38,411 bases of DNA from Streptomyces sp. SBT349. GTDB lineage: Bacteria; Actinomycetota; Actinomycetes; Streptomycetales; Streptomycetaceae. Under the pieces are notes generated by a model. That model worked only from the letters and a program-made list of their open reading frames with translations. It was not told the origin of the DNA and searched no databases. Location: contig NZ_LAVK01000024.1 in NCBI RefSeq assembly GCF_001083795.1, positions 1 to 38,411 of the forward strand, given 5' to 3'. Positions 16,018-22,910 of this stretch are shown one piece after another. Every line of letters starts with the position of its first letter. Positions within the stretch are counted from its first letter, which is position 1. The position numbers and the translations under genes were made by a program.

Positions 16018-16581
16018 ATGACAAGAAGCGAGCGAATCGCGGACCAGCTGGACCGGCACTGGCACAAGAACCTGCGGCCGCGGCTGCACGGTCTTGCCGA
16101 TGAGGAGTACTTCTGGGAGCCGGTGCGCGGCTGCTGGAGCATCCGCCCACGTGGCACGTCGGCCGCACCGATGTCGGCAGGTTCGGGGGAATGGACGATG
16201 GACTTCGCGTCCCCTGACCCGGTGCCGGCGCCGGTGACCACGATTGCCTGGCGGCTGGCGCACATCATCGTCTCCTGCCTGGGCTATCGGGTCGGATGGC
16301 ACTTCGGCGGCCAGGACGTCGACTCCCGGACATTCGCCTACGCGGGGACCGCTGACGAGGCGCTGAAACAGCTCGATGAGATGTATGGGAGATGGAACGC
16401 GGGGGTCCGCGAGCTCTCGGACGCTGACCTGGAGAATCCGCCCACGGCGGGTCCCGAGCGGTCTCCCATGGAGGGCATCGTCCTGCACGTCAACAAGGAG
16501 CTGATCCATCACGGCGCCGAGATCTCCCTGCTGCGCGACCTCTACCGCTGGCAGGACGGAGCGGTACCGCGCCGCATATGA
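16018..16581 (+). CDS. DinB-like family protein (putative metalloenzyme)
   Basis: A 187-residue four-helix-bundle protein of the DinB/YfiT superfamily. The N-terminus ADQLDRHWHKNLRPRLHGL plus EEYFWEPVRGCWSI is the typical first helix and loop of actinobacterial DinB proteins. Metal-ligand histidines are offered by WRLAHIIVSCLGYRVGWHFG and by HVNKELIHHGAEISLLRDLY. Some superfamily members use mycothiol or bacillithiol as cofactor for isomerase or transferase reactions, so a mycothiol-dependent role is plausible but unproven. It is monocistronic; its likely -10 lies only six bases upstream, suggesting leaderless translation. Confidence 0.85.
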   Translation: MTRSERIADQLDRHWHKNLRPRLHGLADEEYFWEPVRGCWSIRPRGTSAAPMSAGSGEWTMDFASPDPVPAPVTTIAWRLAHIIVSCLGYRVGWHFGGQDVDSRTFAYAGTADEALKQLDEMYGRWNAGVRELSDADLENPPTAGPERSPMEGIVLHVNKELIHHGAEISLLRDLYRWQDGAVPRRI

Positions 16582-17677
16582 CTCTCCGGTAACCGGCGAT
16601 CGAGCTTCGGAAACCTCCGTGGACTCCGTGACACTCATTGGTTTTCGTCACACCATTCCAACAGCCCCGCGGGCAGCCTGGTTACGCCCTGCCGTCCGTG
16701 CGGGCCGGTCACGGGCGGACGGTGAGCTTCCCGTCGAGCCGTTTGTGCGGCCAGCCGCGGTCGGCCGGCTTCGTCAGCTTCCCGCGCAGCGGCTCCAGCC
16801 TGCCCCGCACCCCGGTGTCCACGCCCAGACGCGGCACCGGCGGGCGGACATCGAGGAGTGGGCCTTCGCCCAGATCGACACCATCGCCGATCAATGGGCC
16901 GACGGCCAGGGGTTCCCCTTCCGCTTCCCACCCCCGAGCGGCCCGTCCGGCCCCGAGCACCGACCCGGCCTGCAGGGAACCGAGATGTGGCTGGCCACCC
17001 TCTGGTACATCGCCGACCTGCTCGGCATCGCGGAATCCCTCGGCTACCGACCGCGCGGCGTCCACCGCCCCGAACCCGCGATCACCCCGCACCCCTGAGG
17101 GCCTCTCGGGAAAGCAAGGGACGATCCTGAGCCGGCAACCACATCCCGCCCAAGTGAGCGTCCGAAGCGACCGAGCAGGCGAACCCCGGGCGTCATTGAT
17201 CCGTTTGCCGTCTTCACAGAAACAGGCGACGCCGGACTCCGTTGGCAGCTCAAAGAGTTCAGCCTCCGTCTCTGAACGCGGGATGGACCATGATCGGCCG
17301 GCCATGAAGTGGAAGGATCCCCAGCGCGTCATGGACCGCATCGTTGAACGGGTCGGCGCCAGGGTCGCAAAGCGGTCAGCTTTCCGGAAGCGGTCGAACC
17401 AAGCCGCCCCACAGCAAGGCGAAGACGAACCAAGGACAGGCAGCTCGTCGGCATAGGCTCTCACAATGCCCGGGTTCTGAGGGGACCTCTGCGAGCGGTG
17501 ACCTGGGGAAACGTGGCCGCGTCCGGGGCTGTCGCAGAACTCTCACGGATGGTCATTCATGAGAACCGCTGGGGCGGCGGCGACGGGCCTTGGATGCTTG
17601 CCCGGCGGATCTTGTGGCCATCTGATGGTCGGCTCGTTGCGCTGGGCCTGGGCGGGGGTAGCTGCCGGACGCCGTCG
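16582..17677. other. 1.1-kb gene-poor stretch with coding remnants
   Basis: No intact gene is supported. The plus strand at about 16850-17098 codes for a decayed C-terminus listed separately. The minus strand at 16709-16830 ends in RGRLEPLRGKLTKPADRGWP..KRLDGKLTVRP, which also looks like a real protein end but belongs to no family I recognise. The two fragments converge at about 16840, which suggests a deletion or rearrangement joint. From 17100 to 17670 nothing convincing was seen. Confidence 0.35.
16850..17098 (+). pseudogene. C-terminal fragment of a squalene-cyclase/prenyltransferase-like protein
   Basis: The reading frame gives DIEEWAFAQIDTIADQWADG and then GLQGTEMWLATLWYIADLLG, ending GYRPRGVHRPEPAITPHP before a stop. 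The ending is the kind seen at the C-terminus of actinobacterial proteins with squalene-cyclase-like alpha/alpha repeats; this match is from memory and is not strong. Upstream of about 16850 the frame becomes Arg/Pro-rich and unlike any protein, and no RBS is present, so the N-terminal part appears to be lost. Confidence 0.4.
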
Positions 17678-18175
17678 TCAGGGCCGGTTCGGGTCGGAGT
17701 GCACCACCATGAAGAGCGACCATGCGGGCGCGGCTGGGTCGTCCGGGCGGGCGGCGAACTCTTCCAGCAGATCCTTGAGCCGGGTGCGGAACTCCTCCAT
17801 CTGCGGCGGTGGCAGGCGCAGCGCCATCCTGATGCCCTCGGCCTCGGTCGCGGGGACGAGGGCGAGTTCCTCCAGGAACGCGTCGAGCATCGACCGGTCC
17901 AGCGCGGGCGTTTCGAGGTGCCAGCTCTTGCGCGTCGCCAGATACGGGACCTCTCGTGCGCCACGCGCGCCGCGCCGTTCCTCCTGCGCCTCCAGGAACC
18001 CGGTGCGGACCAGCGTTCTGGTGTGGTGCAGCACGCTGGCCGGGTCGCGGCCGAGGATCGCCGCGATCTCCTTGTTCGTGTGCGGCTGCCGCACGCAGAT
18101 GCGCAGGATGCGCAGGCGGAGGGCGGAGGCGAGTGCCTTCGCCTCCGCGTCGGTCGCCGGCCGGCGTTCGGTCAT
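17678..18175 (-). CDS. ArsR-like winged-helix transcriptional regulator
   Basis: A 165-residue regulator with an N-terminal winged helix: EAKALASALRLRILRICVRQ, TNKEIAAILGRDPASVLHHT and TLVRTGFLEAQEERRG follow the ArsR-like pattern, with the recognition helix at PASVLHHTRTLV. The C-terminal half is a helical dimerisation or sensing region (LDRSMLDAFLEELALV and MEEFRTRLKDLLEEFA). No metal-binding cysteines are seen. ATG 18175 (MTERRPAT) was chosen because a longer frame would cover a perfect operator-like palindrome 51 bp upstream. It is divergent from a methyltransferase gene, which it may control. Confidence 0.87.
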   Translation of the reverse strand: MTERRPATDAEAKALASALRLRILRICVRQPHTNKEIAAILGRDPASVLHHTRTLVRTGFLEAQEERRGARGAREVPYLATRKSWHLETPALDRSMLDAFLEELALVPATEAEGIRMALRLPPPQMEEFRTRLKDLLEEFAARPDDPAAPAWSLFMVVHSDPNRP

Positions 18176-18225
18176 GACCGGCAGCCTACTGAAAAGCGGA
18201 CGGCCCGGTGAAGGGCCGGACCGCA

Positions 18226-18249
18226 AGTGATTGACAAAACTCAATCACT
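18226..18249. promoter_or_regulatory. Perfect 9-bp-arm palindrome between ArsR-like and methyltransferase genes
   Basis: AGTGATTGA, six bases (CAAAAC), then TCAATCACT: all nine arm positions pair. It contains TTGACA (18232-18237), a consensus -35 for the rightward promoter, so a bound dimer would block RNA polymerase. It lies 51 bp from the regulator start and 89 bp from the methyltransferase start. Confidence 0.7.
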
Positions 18250-18337
18250 CGTTCAGGGTGCCGCTGTGCCCTTCACACCCCGGGGATCCGCGGATCTCCC
18301 GCCACGCCCGCCGTGGCCCGAACGAACGAGGTCAATC

Positions 18338-19171
18338 ATGCCGAACCGTCCCGGAACGACCGGCGGGACCGCCGCTCCCGAGAGCCCCGCCGAACAGGCG
18401 GATGCCCCGCCGAACAGGCGGAGCGTGTCCTGGGTCAGTCCCGTCGAGGCTCCCCCGGGGCCCGGGGAGAGGGTGAACGACTACGACCGCTTCGCCGAGG
18501 CGTACGCGGCCGAGAACGAGACCAGCCTCCTCAACGCCTACTATGCGCGCCCCGCGATCGTGGACCTGGCCGGCGACGTGGCGGGCCGCCGGATCCTCGA
18601 CGCCGGCTGCGGCGCCGGCCCCGTGGCCGAGGCCCTGCGCGAGCGGGGCGCCCTCGTCGCCGGCTTCGACTCCAGCGCCGGGATGCTGGCGCTGGCGCGG
18701 CGGCGGCTCGGCGACGGTGTGGTGCTGGAACGCGCGGAACTGGGCGGCCCGCTGCCCTTCGCCGACGCCGGGTTCGACGACGTCGTCGCTTCCCTGGTCC
18801 TGCACTATCTGGAGGACTGGACGACGGCCCTGGCCGAACTGCGGCGCGTGCTGAAGCCCGGCGGCCGCCTCATCGGGTCCGTCCACCACCCCTTCGTCCA
18901 GCATATGACGGCACCGCCCGGAACCGACTACTTCGCGACCCGCTCCACCTCCCAGTGGTGGGAACTCGGCGGCACCAAGCACCTGATGACCTTCTGGGAC
19001 CGGCCGCTGCACGCGATCACCGACGCGTTCACCGCGGCCGGCTTCCGGATCGACGTCATCAGCGAACCGGCCCCGGGACCCGGCACCCGCGAACGGTTCC
19101 CCGAGGTCTTCGAGCAGAAGGAGTCGGGCAAGTTCCTTTGCTTCCTGTTCTTCGTCCTCACGAAGGCATAA
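18338..19171 (+). CDS. Class I SAM-dependent methyltransferase
   Basis: A 277-residue cytoplasmic methyltransferase. Motif I is RRILDAGCGAGPVAEALRER, followed by LVAGFDSSAGMLALARRRLG, the acidic strand PFADAGFDDVVASLVLHYL and LRRVLKPGGRLIGSVHHPF, the standard order of the Methyltransf_11 group. The first ~45 residues are low-complexity, partly encoded by a 20-bp tandem repeat (18384-18422), and unlike the rest. A GTG at 18473 (VNDYDRFAEAYAAENE) with GGGAGAGG upstream may be the true start, giving a 232-residue protein of more usual size. The substrate is unknown. Probably controlled by the divergent ArsR-like regulator. Confidence 0.88.
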   Translation: MPNRPGTTGGTAAPESPAEQADAPPNRRSVSWVSPVEAPPGPGERVNDYDRFAEAYAAENETSLLNAYYARPAIVDLAGDVAGRRILDAGCGAGPVAEALRERGALVAGFDSSAGMLALARRRLGDGVVLERAELGGPLPFADAGFDDVVASLVLHYLEDWTTALAELRRVLKPGGRLIGSVHHPFVQHMTAPPGTDYFATRSTSQWWELGGTKHLMTFWDRPLHAITDAFTAAGFRIDVISEPAPGPGTRERFPEVFEQKESGKFLCFLFFVLTKA

Positions 19172-19384
19172 CCTCCCGCCCGTAGGTGCGGGCCGTCGGC
19201 CCAGGAGCCGGCCTCACGCACGCCTCGAACGGCGTCGCGGGCGAGGGTGAGCGTCCGCGCGGAGGCCGGGTTCGCGGCGGAGTCGATTCTGCGACCTTTC
19301 CCGGCGCCTGGACGGCTTCCCGTACGCGGTGCGCTGCCGGGACGGTCGCTGTCGGGCCAGACCGGATGGTCGGCGGGCCGTGGG

Positions 19385-19723
19385 TCAGGCGTCGACCTTC
19401 GGGCGGGGTTCGGTGGCGTGCCGACGGAGTTCTTCGTTGATGCGCCGGGCCTCTTCGAGCTGGTCTTCGAGGATGACGATGCGGCAGGCGGCTTCGACGG
19501 AGGTGCCCTGGTCGACGAGTTCGCGGGCGCGGGCGGCGATGCGCAGCTGGTAGCGGGAGTAGCGGCGGTGGCCGCCTTCGGAGCGCAGGGGGGTGATCAG
19601 GCGGGCTTCCCCGATGGCGCGGAGGAAGGCGGGGGTCGTGCCGAGTATTTCGGCGGCCCGGCCCATGGTGTAGGCGGGGTAGTCGTCGTCGTCCAAGCGG
19701 TTGCGCGGGTTGTCTGCGGTCAT
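19385..19723 (-). CDS. MerR-family helix-turn-helix protein
   Basis: A 112-residue DNA-binding protein with one MerR-type HTH: YTMGRAAEILGTTPAFLRAI, then ARLITPLRSEGGHRRYSRYQ, where SEGGHRRYSR is the wing signature. A coiled helix follows (IVILEDQLEEARRINEELRR), long enough for dimerisation but with no effector domain or cysteines, like small MerR proteins common in Streptomyces. ATG 19723 is preceded by GAGGTGG. No target gene is obvious. Confidence 0.88.
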   Translation of the reverse strand: MTADNPRNRLDDDDYPAYTMGRAAEILGTTPAFLRAIGEARLITPLRSEGGHRRYSRYQLRIAARARELVDQGTSVEAACRIVILEDQLEEARRINEELRRHATEPRPKVDA

Positions 19724-20376
19724 AACCACCTCGTTGTCGCATGCGTCGAGGGGCCCTGGCGCCGCACGGCACCAGGGCCCCGAAGGGGAGATCAACACCA
19801 TCGCCGACTATCTACTGCGTCGGCCCTACATTTCCGCACGCCGCCCGGGGGGGATGGGCGGGGTGCGGGGATCGCGGATACGAGACCGTGGGACCACCTT
19901 CCAATCCGGGGCCTGCGGTACCCGGGCGGCCCATGTCCTCACCCGGGCGATCCTGATGGCGTCTGTCTCCTCCTGCTCCATCCGGTCGACTTTGTCTGTC
20001 ACTGCTGGTTCTGCCGTCCTGCTGGCGGCCCCTGGCGAGCCGCCCGGCCCGGCGGTCAGCGAGGGGACCCCGAAATCCTTCCAGCCCCGCCACTCCACCG
20101 CCGTGCCACCACCTGCTGGTCCTGCGTGCGGGCAGTTCGTGTCTGCCGCGCCTTTCCGATCTCTTGGCTACGAGGAAGACACTAATCCAGCCCAGCGCGA
20201 ATGTCTACCCCGGCTATGACAGATTCCCTGTGAGGGTGGAGGCCGGGCTTCTGTCGTCCTCGCTGTCCGGAAAGTTGCACCGGAGTGCGCAGCCCGGCGT
20301 GTGAGGGCCCTCAGGGGCGGGCACACTGCCTGGCACTGCGAAGCGGCACAACCGATAACAGGTGGGGTGTACGCGC
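19724..20376. other. 650-bp gap, possibly one small gene
   Basis: The only protein-like frame is on the minus strand, 20098 down to 19826 (90 codons, GTG start), containing KVDRMEQEETDAIRIARVRT and WAARVPQAPDWKVV. It matches no family I know, and the ribosome-binding site (AGGTGGTGG) is imperfectly placed. The rest shows no gene. Confidence 0.3.
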
Positions 20377-20799
20377 ATGAACAACACGAAGATCACCGAG
20401 AGCACCAGCACCCCGGCACCTGCCACGACGGTGGCGCGGGGCGACAGCCCGCAGAGCGTTCCCCGGGCCCGCGAGGCCACCCGCGCATTCACCGACAGCC
20501 TCGCCCCGGCGCCGGACCCCGACACCGCGGACACTCTGGTCCTGGTGGTCTCCGAACTCGTCACCAACGCCCTGCGGCACGGCGGCGGCCGGTACGCACT
20601 CGCACTGTCCGCCGCGCCGAACACGATGACCGCCATGGTCAGTGACCCCAGCCCCGCGCGGCCACGCGAACGCACACCCGATCTCGACGACGGCGGCGGC
20701 GGCTTCGGCTGGCACATGGTCCGCCGCCTCACCAGCCACCTGACCATCACACCCGGCCCCGGCCCGGGCAAGACCATCCACGCCCGGCTCCCCCGATGA
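20377..20799 (+). CDS. ATP-binding protein, anti-sigma-factor-type HATPase
   Basis: A 140-residue single-domain GHKL ATPase of the RsbW/SpoIIAB-like group abundant in Streptomyces, where such proteins act as anti-sigma factors or serine kinases of anti-anti-sigma factors. Motifs: N-box VVSELVTNALRHGGG, G1-like SDPSPARPR and G2 GGGGFGWHMVRRL. The N-terminal ~35 residues are Ser/Thr/Ala-rich and probably disordered. ATG 20377 follows AGGTGGGG. No sigma factor or STAS-domain gene is adjacent. Confidence 0.87.
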   Translation: MNNTKITESTSTPAPATTVARGDSPQSVPRAREATRAFTDSLAPAPDPDTADTLVLVVSELVTNALRHGGGRYALALSAAPNTMTAMVSDPSPARPRERTPDLDDGGGGFGWHMVRRLTSHLTITPGPGPGKTIHARLPR

Positions 20800-21136
20800 C
20801 CTCCCGCCGCCGCCGCCGACCCATCAAGCGCTTCCAGGCCCTCCCCACCTGTCACACCGGGCGGTGAAAGACCAGCCGGAGAAGGCGCCCTCGATCAGGA
20901 GGCAGACGTCGAAGCGCCAGCGCGCTCGGTTCGGCTCCAGGCGCTCCTCGGAACAGGAAGGGTGACCTCGGACGGCCGGGTCGCTTTCCGGAGCTGGCGC
21001 TGCGGCTGCCGCAGGGAGGTTGCCGGCACAGGATCGCTGTCGGGCCAAACAGCGGATGGTGCGGATCCTTGCTGCTCCAGGTCCTGCCGAGGTGTCGGCG
21101 GGAGGAGGGGAGCGAGCTGTGGAAGGCCCCATCGTG
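20800..21136. other. Gap without a supported gene
   Basis: Frames exist on both strands but none has both protein-like composition and a ribosome-binding site. No strong repeat or hairpin was seen. Confidence 0.3.
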
Positions 21137-21499
21137 ATGGACACCCCGACGTGCCTGCGGGAGGTGGCACACCGTCATCTCTCGCCGAAGGAACGGATGC
21201 TGATCATCCGCGGCAGTCAGCACGGCAGCCTGACGGGGCGACCGGTTCACGCCCTCCTGGAGCGCGGCCTCGTCCGTCCTCACGTCGGCCGGAACAAGGA
21301 GGTCAACCGGCCCGGGGAACGACTGCTGACCGGAGTGCTGGCTTCTAGCGGCCGACGGGGTCGCCTTCGGCCCGGTCGGTCTGCGTGCGCAGCGTCGCGT
21401 GGCCGCCGTGGTGAAGGGGCGTGTCCAGCTTCAGGCGGGCTGCCTCGGTTCCCGTTCGGGCGTCGAAGAGGTGGATCTCGCCGTGACCGCCGCGGGTGA
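21137..21499 (+). CDS. Small hypothetical protein, possible winged-helix
   Basis: A 120-codon frame with ATG 21137 behind GGAAGG. The first 70 residues look genuine: CLREVAHRHLSPKERMLIIR, then HALLERGLVRPHVGRNKEVN and RPGERLLTGVL, a helix-helix-wing rhythm like small winged-helix proteins. After about residue 72 the frame is Arg/Gly-rich because it runs antisense through the end of the beta-propeller-like gene (155-bp overlap), so the natural stop may have been lost. Function unknown. Confidence 0.4.
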   Translation: MDTPTCLREVAHRHLSPKERMLIIRGSQHGSLTGRPVHALLERGLVRPHVGRNKEVNRPGERLLTGVLASSGRRGRLRPGRSACAASRGRRGEGACPASGGLPRFPFGRRRGGSRRDRRG

Positions 21500-22544
21500 C
21501 GGCAACCCAGTCCGTGCCCGGTGACGCTGCCACCGCACGGCGTTGGACGCCCTCCCAGGGGGTGCCGCCGCGGCGGGGCGCGCCGTCCATGGCCGGGAGG
21601 GGGACGCGGTGGGCGGTCCCGCCGTCGGCGTCCAGCAGAACCAGTTCGTCGCCGTCCGGGTGGATACGGGCGAAGGCGGCGTGGTCCTGGGTGAGAGCCA
21701 GCCGGAAAACGAGCCCCGAGCCGAGATCCGCCAGGGTCGTACGATCCGTCTCCACGTCGTGACACCACGCCTGATTCGTCCACTCCGGCCACCGCAGAGG
21801 GTCCGCGTGCCCGCCCCGCAGCGTCGACCACAGCGTCCGCCGCCGCGGGTCGAACCGCAGATACCAACCCCGGGCGGGCGAACCCCACGGGATCGTCGGC
21901 TCCGCGACGAGTGCGTCGCCGTCGCGGCGTGCCCGGTACACCCCTTCGCCGACGGCCGCGAACACCTCGCCGCGATCCGGGGCCTGGGCGTCGCCGTGGC
22001 CGTCGTCCGGCAGTGGGAGACGCGCGTGGGCCGTTGCCGGCGGGCAACCGGGCGGCGCGCCGAGCAGGTCGGCGAACCGGTGGACGTCCAGGGCCCCGGG
22101 CTCCCTGTGCCGCAGCACGACGAGGGGGTCGCCCCCGCCCAGTACGGTCACTCCGGGCTCGCCCACGCGTGTGCGCACCCGGGCCGTGTCTCCCGTGGCG
22201 AGGTCGACGACCGTCAGCAGATCCGACCACGGCCTGTCGTTCCTGCCGAGGCCGGTCGTGACGGCCACCCAGCGGCCGGACGGGTCCACGGCGAGGTGCT
22301 CGGCCGGCGCGGCGACCGGGATCACGGCTTCCACGAGCTCGTGGCCGAACGGGGCGAGCACCAGCAGTTCGCCTCTGCGGTCATCGACGCAGGCCGTCCG
22401 CCCGCCCGGCAGCGCGAGGAACCCGGCGTGCTCGGAGATGTGGCGGCCGGTGAGACGGCCGGCCTCGGTGCCGTCCGGCACGGTCAGCACAAGGACGAGT
22501 CCCCCTACGTGGTCGGAGACGAGCAGCAGTGGATCGGCGGACAT
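21345..22544 (-). CDS. Beta-propeller-like (WD40/YncE-type) protein of the RiPP locus
   Basis: A 399-residue protein made of repeated ~40-residue strand units with the rhythm expected of a propeller: LALPGGRTACVDDRRGELLV, AEHLAVDPSGRWVAVTTG, WYLRFDPRRRTLWSTLRG, HAAFARIHPDGDELVLLDAD and WVAVTRGGHGEIHLFDARTG. There is no signal peptide or lipobox (MSADPLLLVSDHVGGLVLV), so it should be cytoplasmic. It is rich in His and Asp (for example DDGHGDAQAPDRGE). ATG 22544 has GGAGG upstream. It is divergent from the peptide precursor gene with a single Zur-like box between them, so it is probably derepressed under the same condition. The role is unknown; a chaperone, metal-handling or immunity function are all possible. 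Confidence 0.7.
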   Translation of the reverse strand: MSADPLLLVSDHVGGLVLVLTVPDGTEAGRLTGRHISEHAGFLALPGGRTACVDDRRGELLVLAPFGHELVEAVIPVAAPAEHLAVDPSGRWVAVTTGLGRNDRPWSDLLTVVDLATGDTARVRTRVGEPGVTVLGGGDPLVVLRHREPGALDVHRFADLLGAPPGCPPATAHARLPLPDDGHGDAQAPDRGEVFAAVGEGVYRARRDGDALVAEPTIPWGSPARGWYLRFDPRRRTLWSTLRGGHADPLRWPEWTNQAWCHDVETDRTTLADLGSGLVFRLALTQDHAAFARIHPDGDELVLLDADGGTAHRVPLPAMDGAPRRGGTPWEGVQRRAVAASPGTDWVAVTRGGHGEIHLFDARTGTEAARLKLDTPLHHGGHATLRTQTDRAEGDPVGR

Positions 22545-22613
22545 GGGTGCCTCCATCGACGGGCTCCTCGGGGCTGGCCGGTGTGTTACCTGGATCACCT
22601 CCAGGCGGGTAGT

Positions 22614-22634
22614 AAATGATAATCATATTCTTTA
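22614..22634. promoter_or_regulatory. Zur/Fur-family box controlling the RiPP precursor and propeller genes
   Basis: An AT-rich island in GC-rich DNA. The core AATGATAATCATATTC contains the perfect 5-1-5 palindrome ATGAT-A-ATCAT. Aligned with the Streptomyces Zur consensus as I remember it (TCATGAnAATCATTTTCA, then nnA), 14 of 18 defined positions agree, including the central AATCAT. It does not fit the iron-repressor DmdR/IdeR pattern (TTAGGTTAGGCT type). It lies 60 bp before the precursor ATG and 70 bp before the divergent propeller start, placed to repress both when zinc is sufficient. Confidence 0.7.
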
Positions 22635-22693
22635 AGCTCTGCGGTGCGGCGCTCGTTCGACCGCCGTACCTCCCATGCGGATAAGGAGAGTTC

Positions 22694-22816
22694 ATGGACA
22701 ACGAGATGGACAACGAGAAGGTCTTCGCGCCGATCGCCGACCCGGGCCAGCTGGCCCACGACTCGGCCTCGCACTCAAACGCCCTCGTGGAGAACCCGTT
22801 CGAGGACGGCGAGTGA
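22694..22816 (+). CDS. Putative RiPP precursor peptide (metallophore candidate)
   Basis: A 40-residue acidic peptide directly behind AAGGAGAG (22683-22690). The first 12 bases, ATGGACAACGAG, are repeated exactly, giving MDNEMDNE and two possible starts. The leader-like part is KVFAPIADPGQLA; the next segment HDSASHSNA alternates serine with His, Asp or Asn; the tail is LVENPFEDGE. There is no cysteine or threonine, so azole or azoline formation could only use the three serines. The two histidines, serine-derived rings and acidic residues would suit metal binding. A strong hairpin follows, then the modification operon, the usual RiPP layout. It is preceded by a Zur-like box. It resembles no precursor I know. 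Confidence 0.75.
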   Translation: MDNEMDNEKVFAPIADPGQLAHDSASHSNALVENPFEDGE

Positions 22817-22839
22817 CCAAGGGGTAAGCCCCCCTGACC

Positions 22840-22873
22840 GTGGGCCCGCCGCTTCTCTCCCGGGCGGGCCCAC
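22840..22873 (+). terminator. Hairpin separating precursor from modification operon (attenuator)
   Basis: GTGGGCCCGCC and GGCGGGCCCAC make a perfect 11-bp stem around a 12-nt loop, 23 nt after the precursor stop and 37 nt before the next start. Such a partial terminator would keep precursor mRNA in excess over enzyme mRNA and shield its 3' end. Confidence 0.75.
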
Positions 22874-22910
22874 GCCCATCTCCGAAGCCCTACCCGACAG
22901 GAGACCCGAC

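Noticed and set aside
17290..17459. Possible small transposase or DNA-binding fragment (MKWKDPQRVMDRIVERVG)
   Set aside because: Too short and without a recognisable catalytic or HTH motif.
22614..22634. Iron-repressor (DmdR/IdeR) box
   Set aside because: The site lacks the TTAGGTTAGGCT-type core; it fits Fur-family Zur-like symmetry better.
22694..22816. Reading the 40-codon gene as a lanthipeptide or thiopeptide precursor
   Set aside because: No Cys or Thr is encoded and no LanB/LanC/LanM or pyridine synthase gene is nearby.
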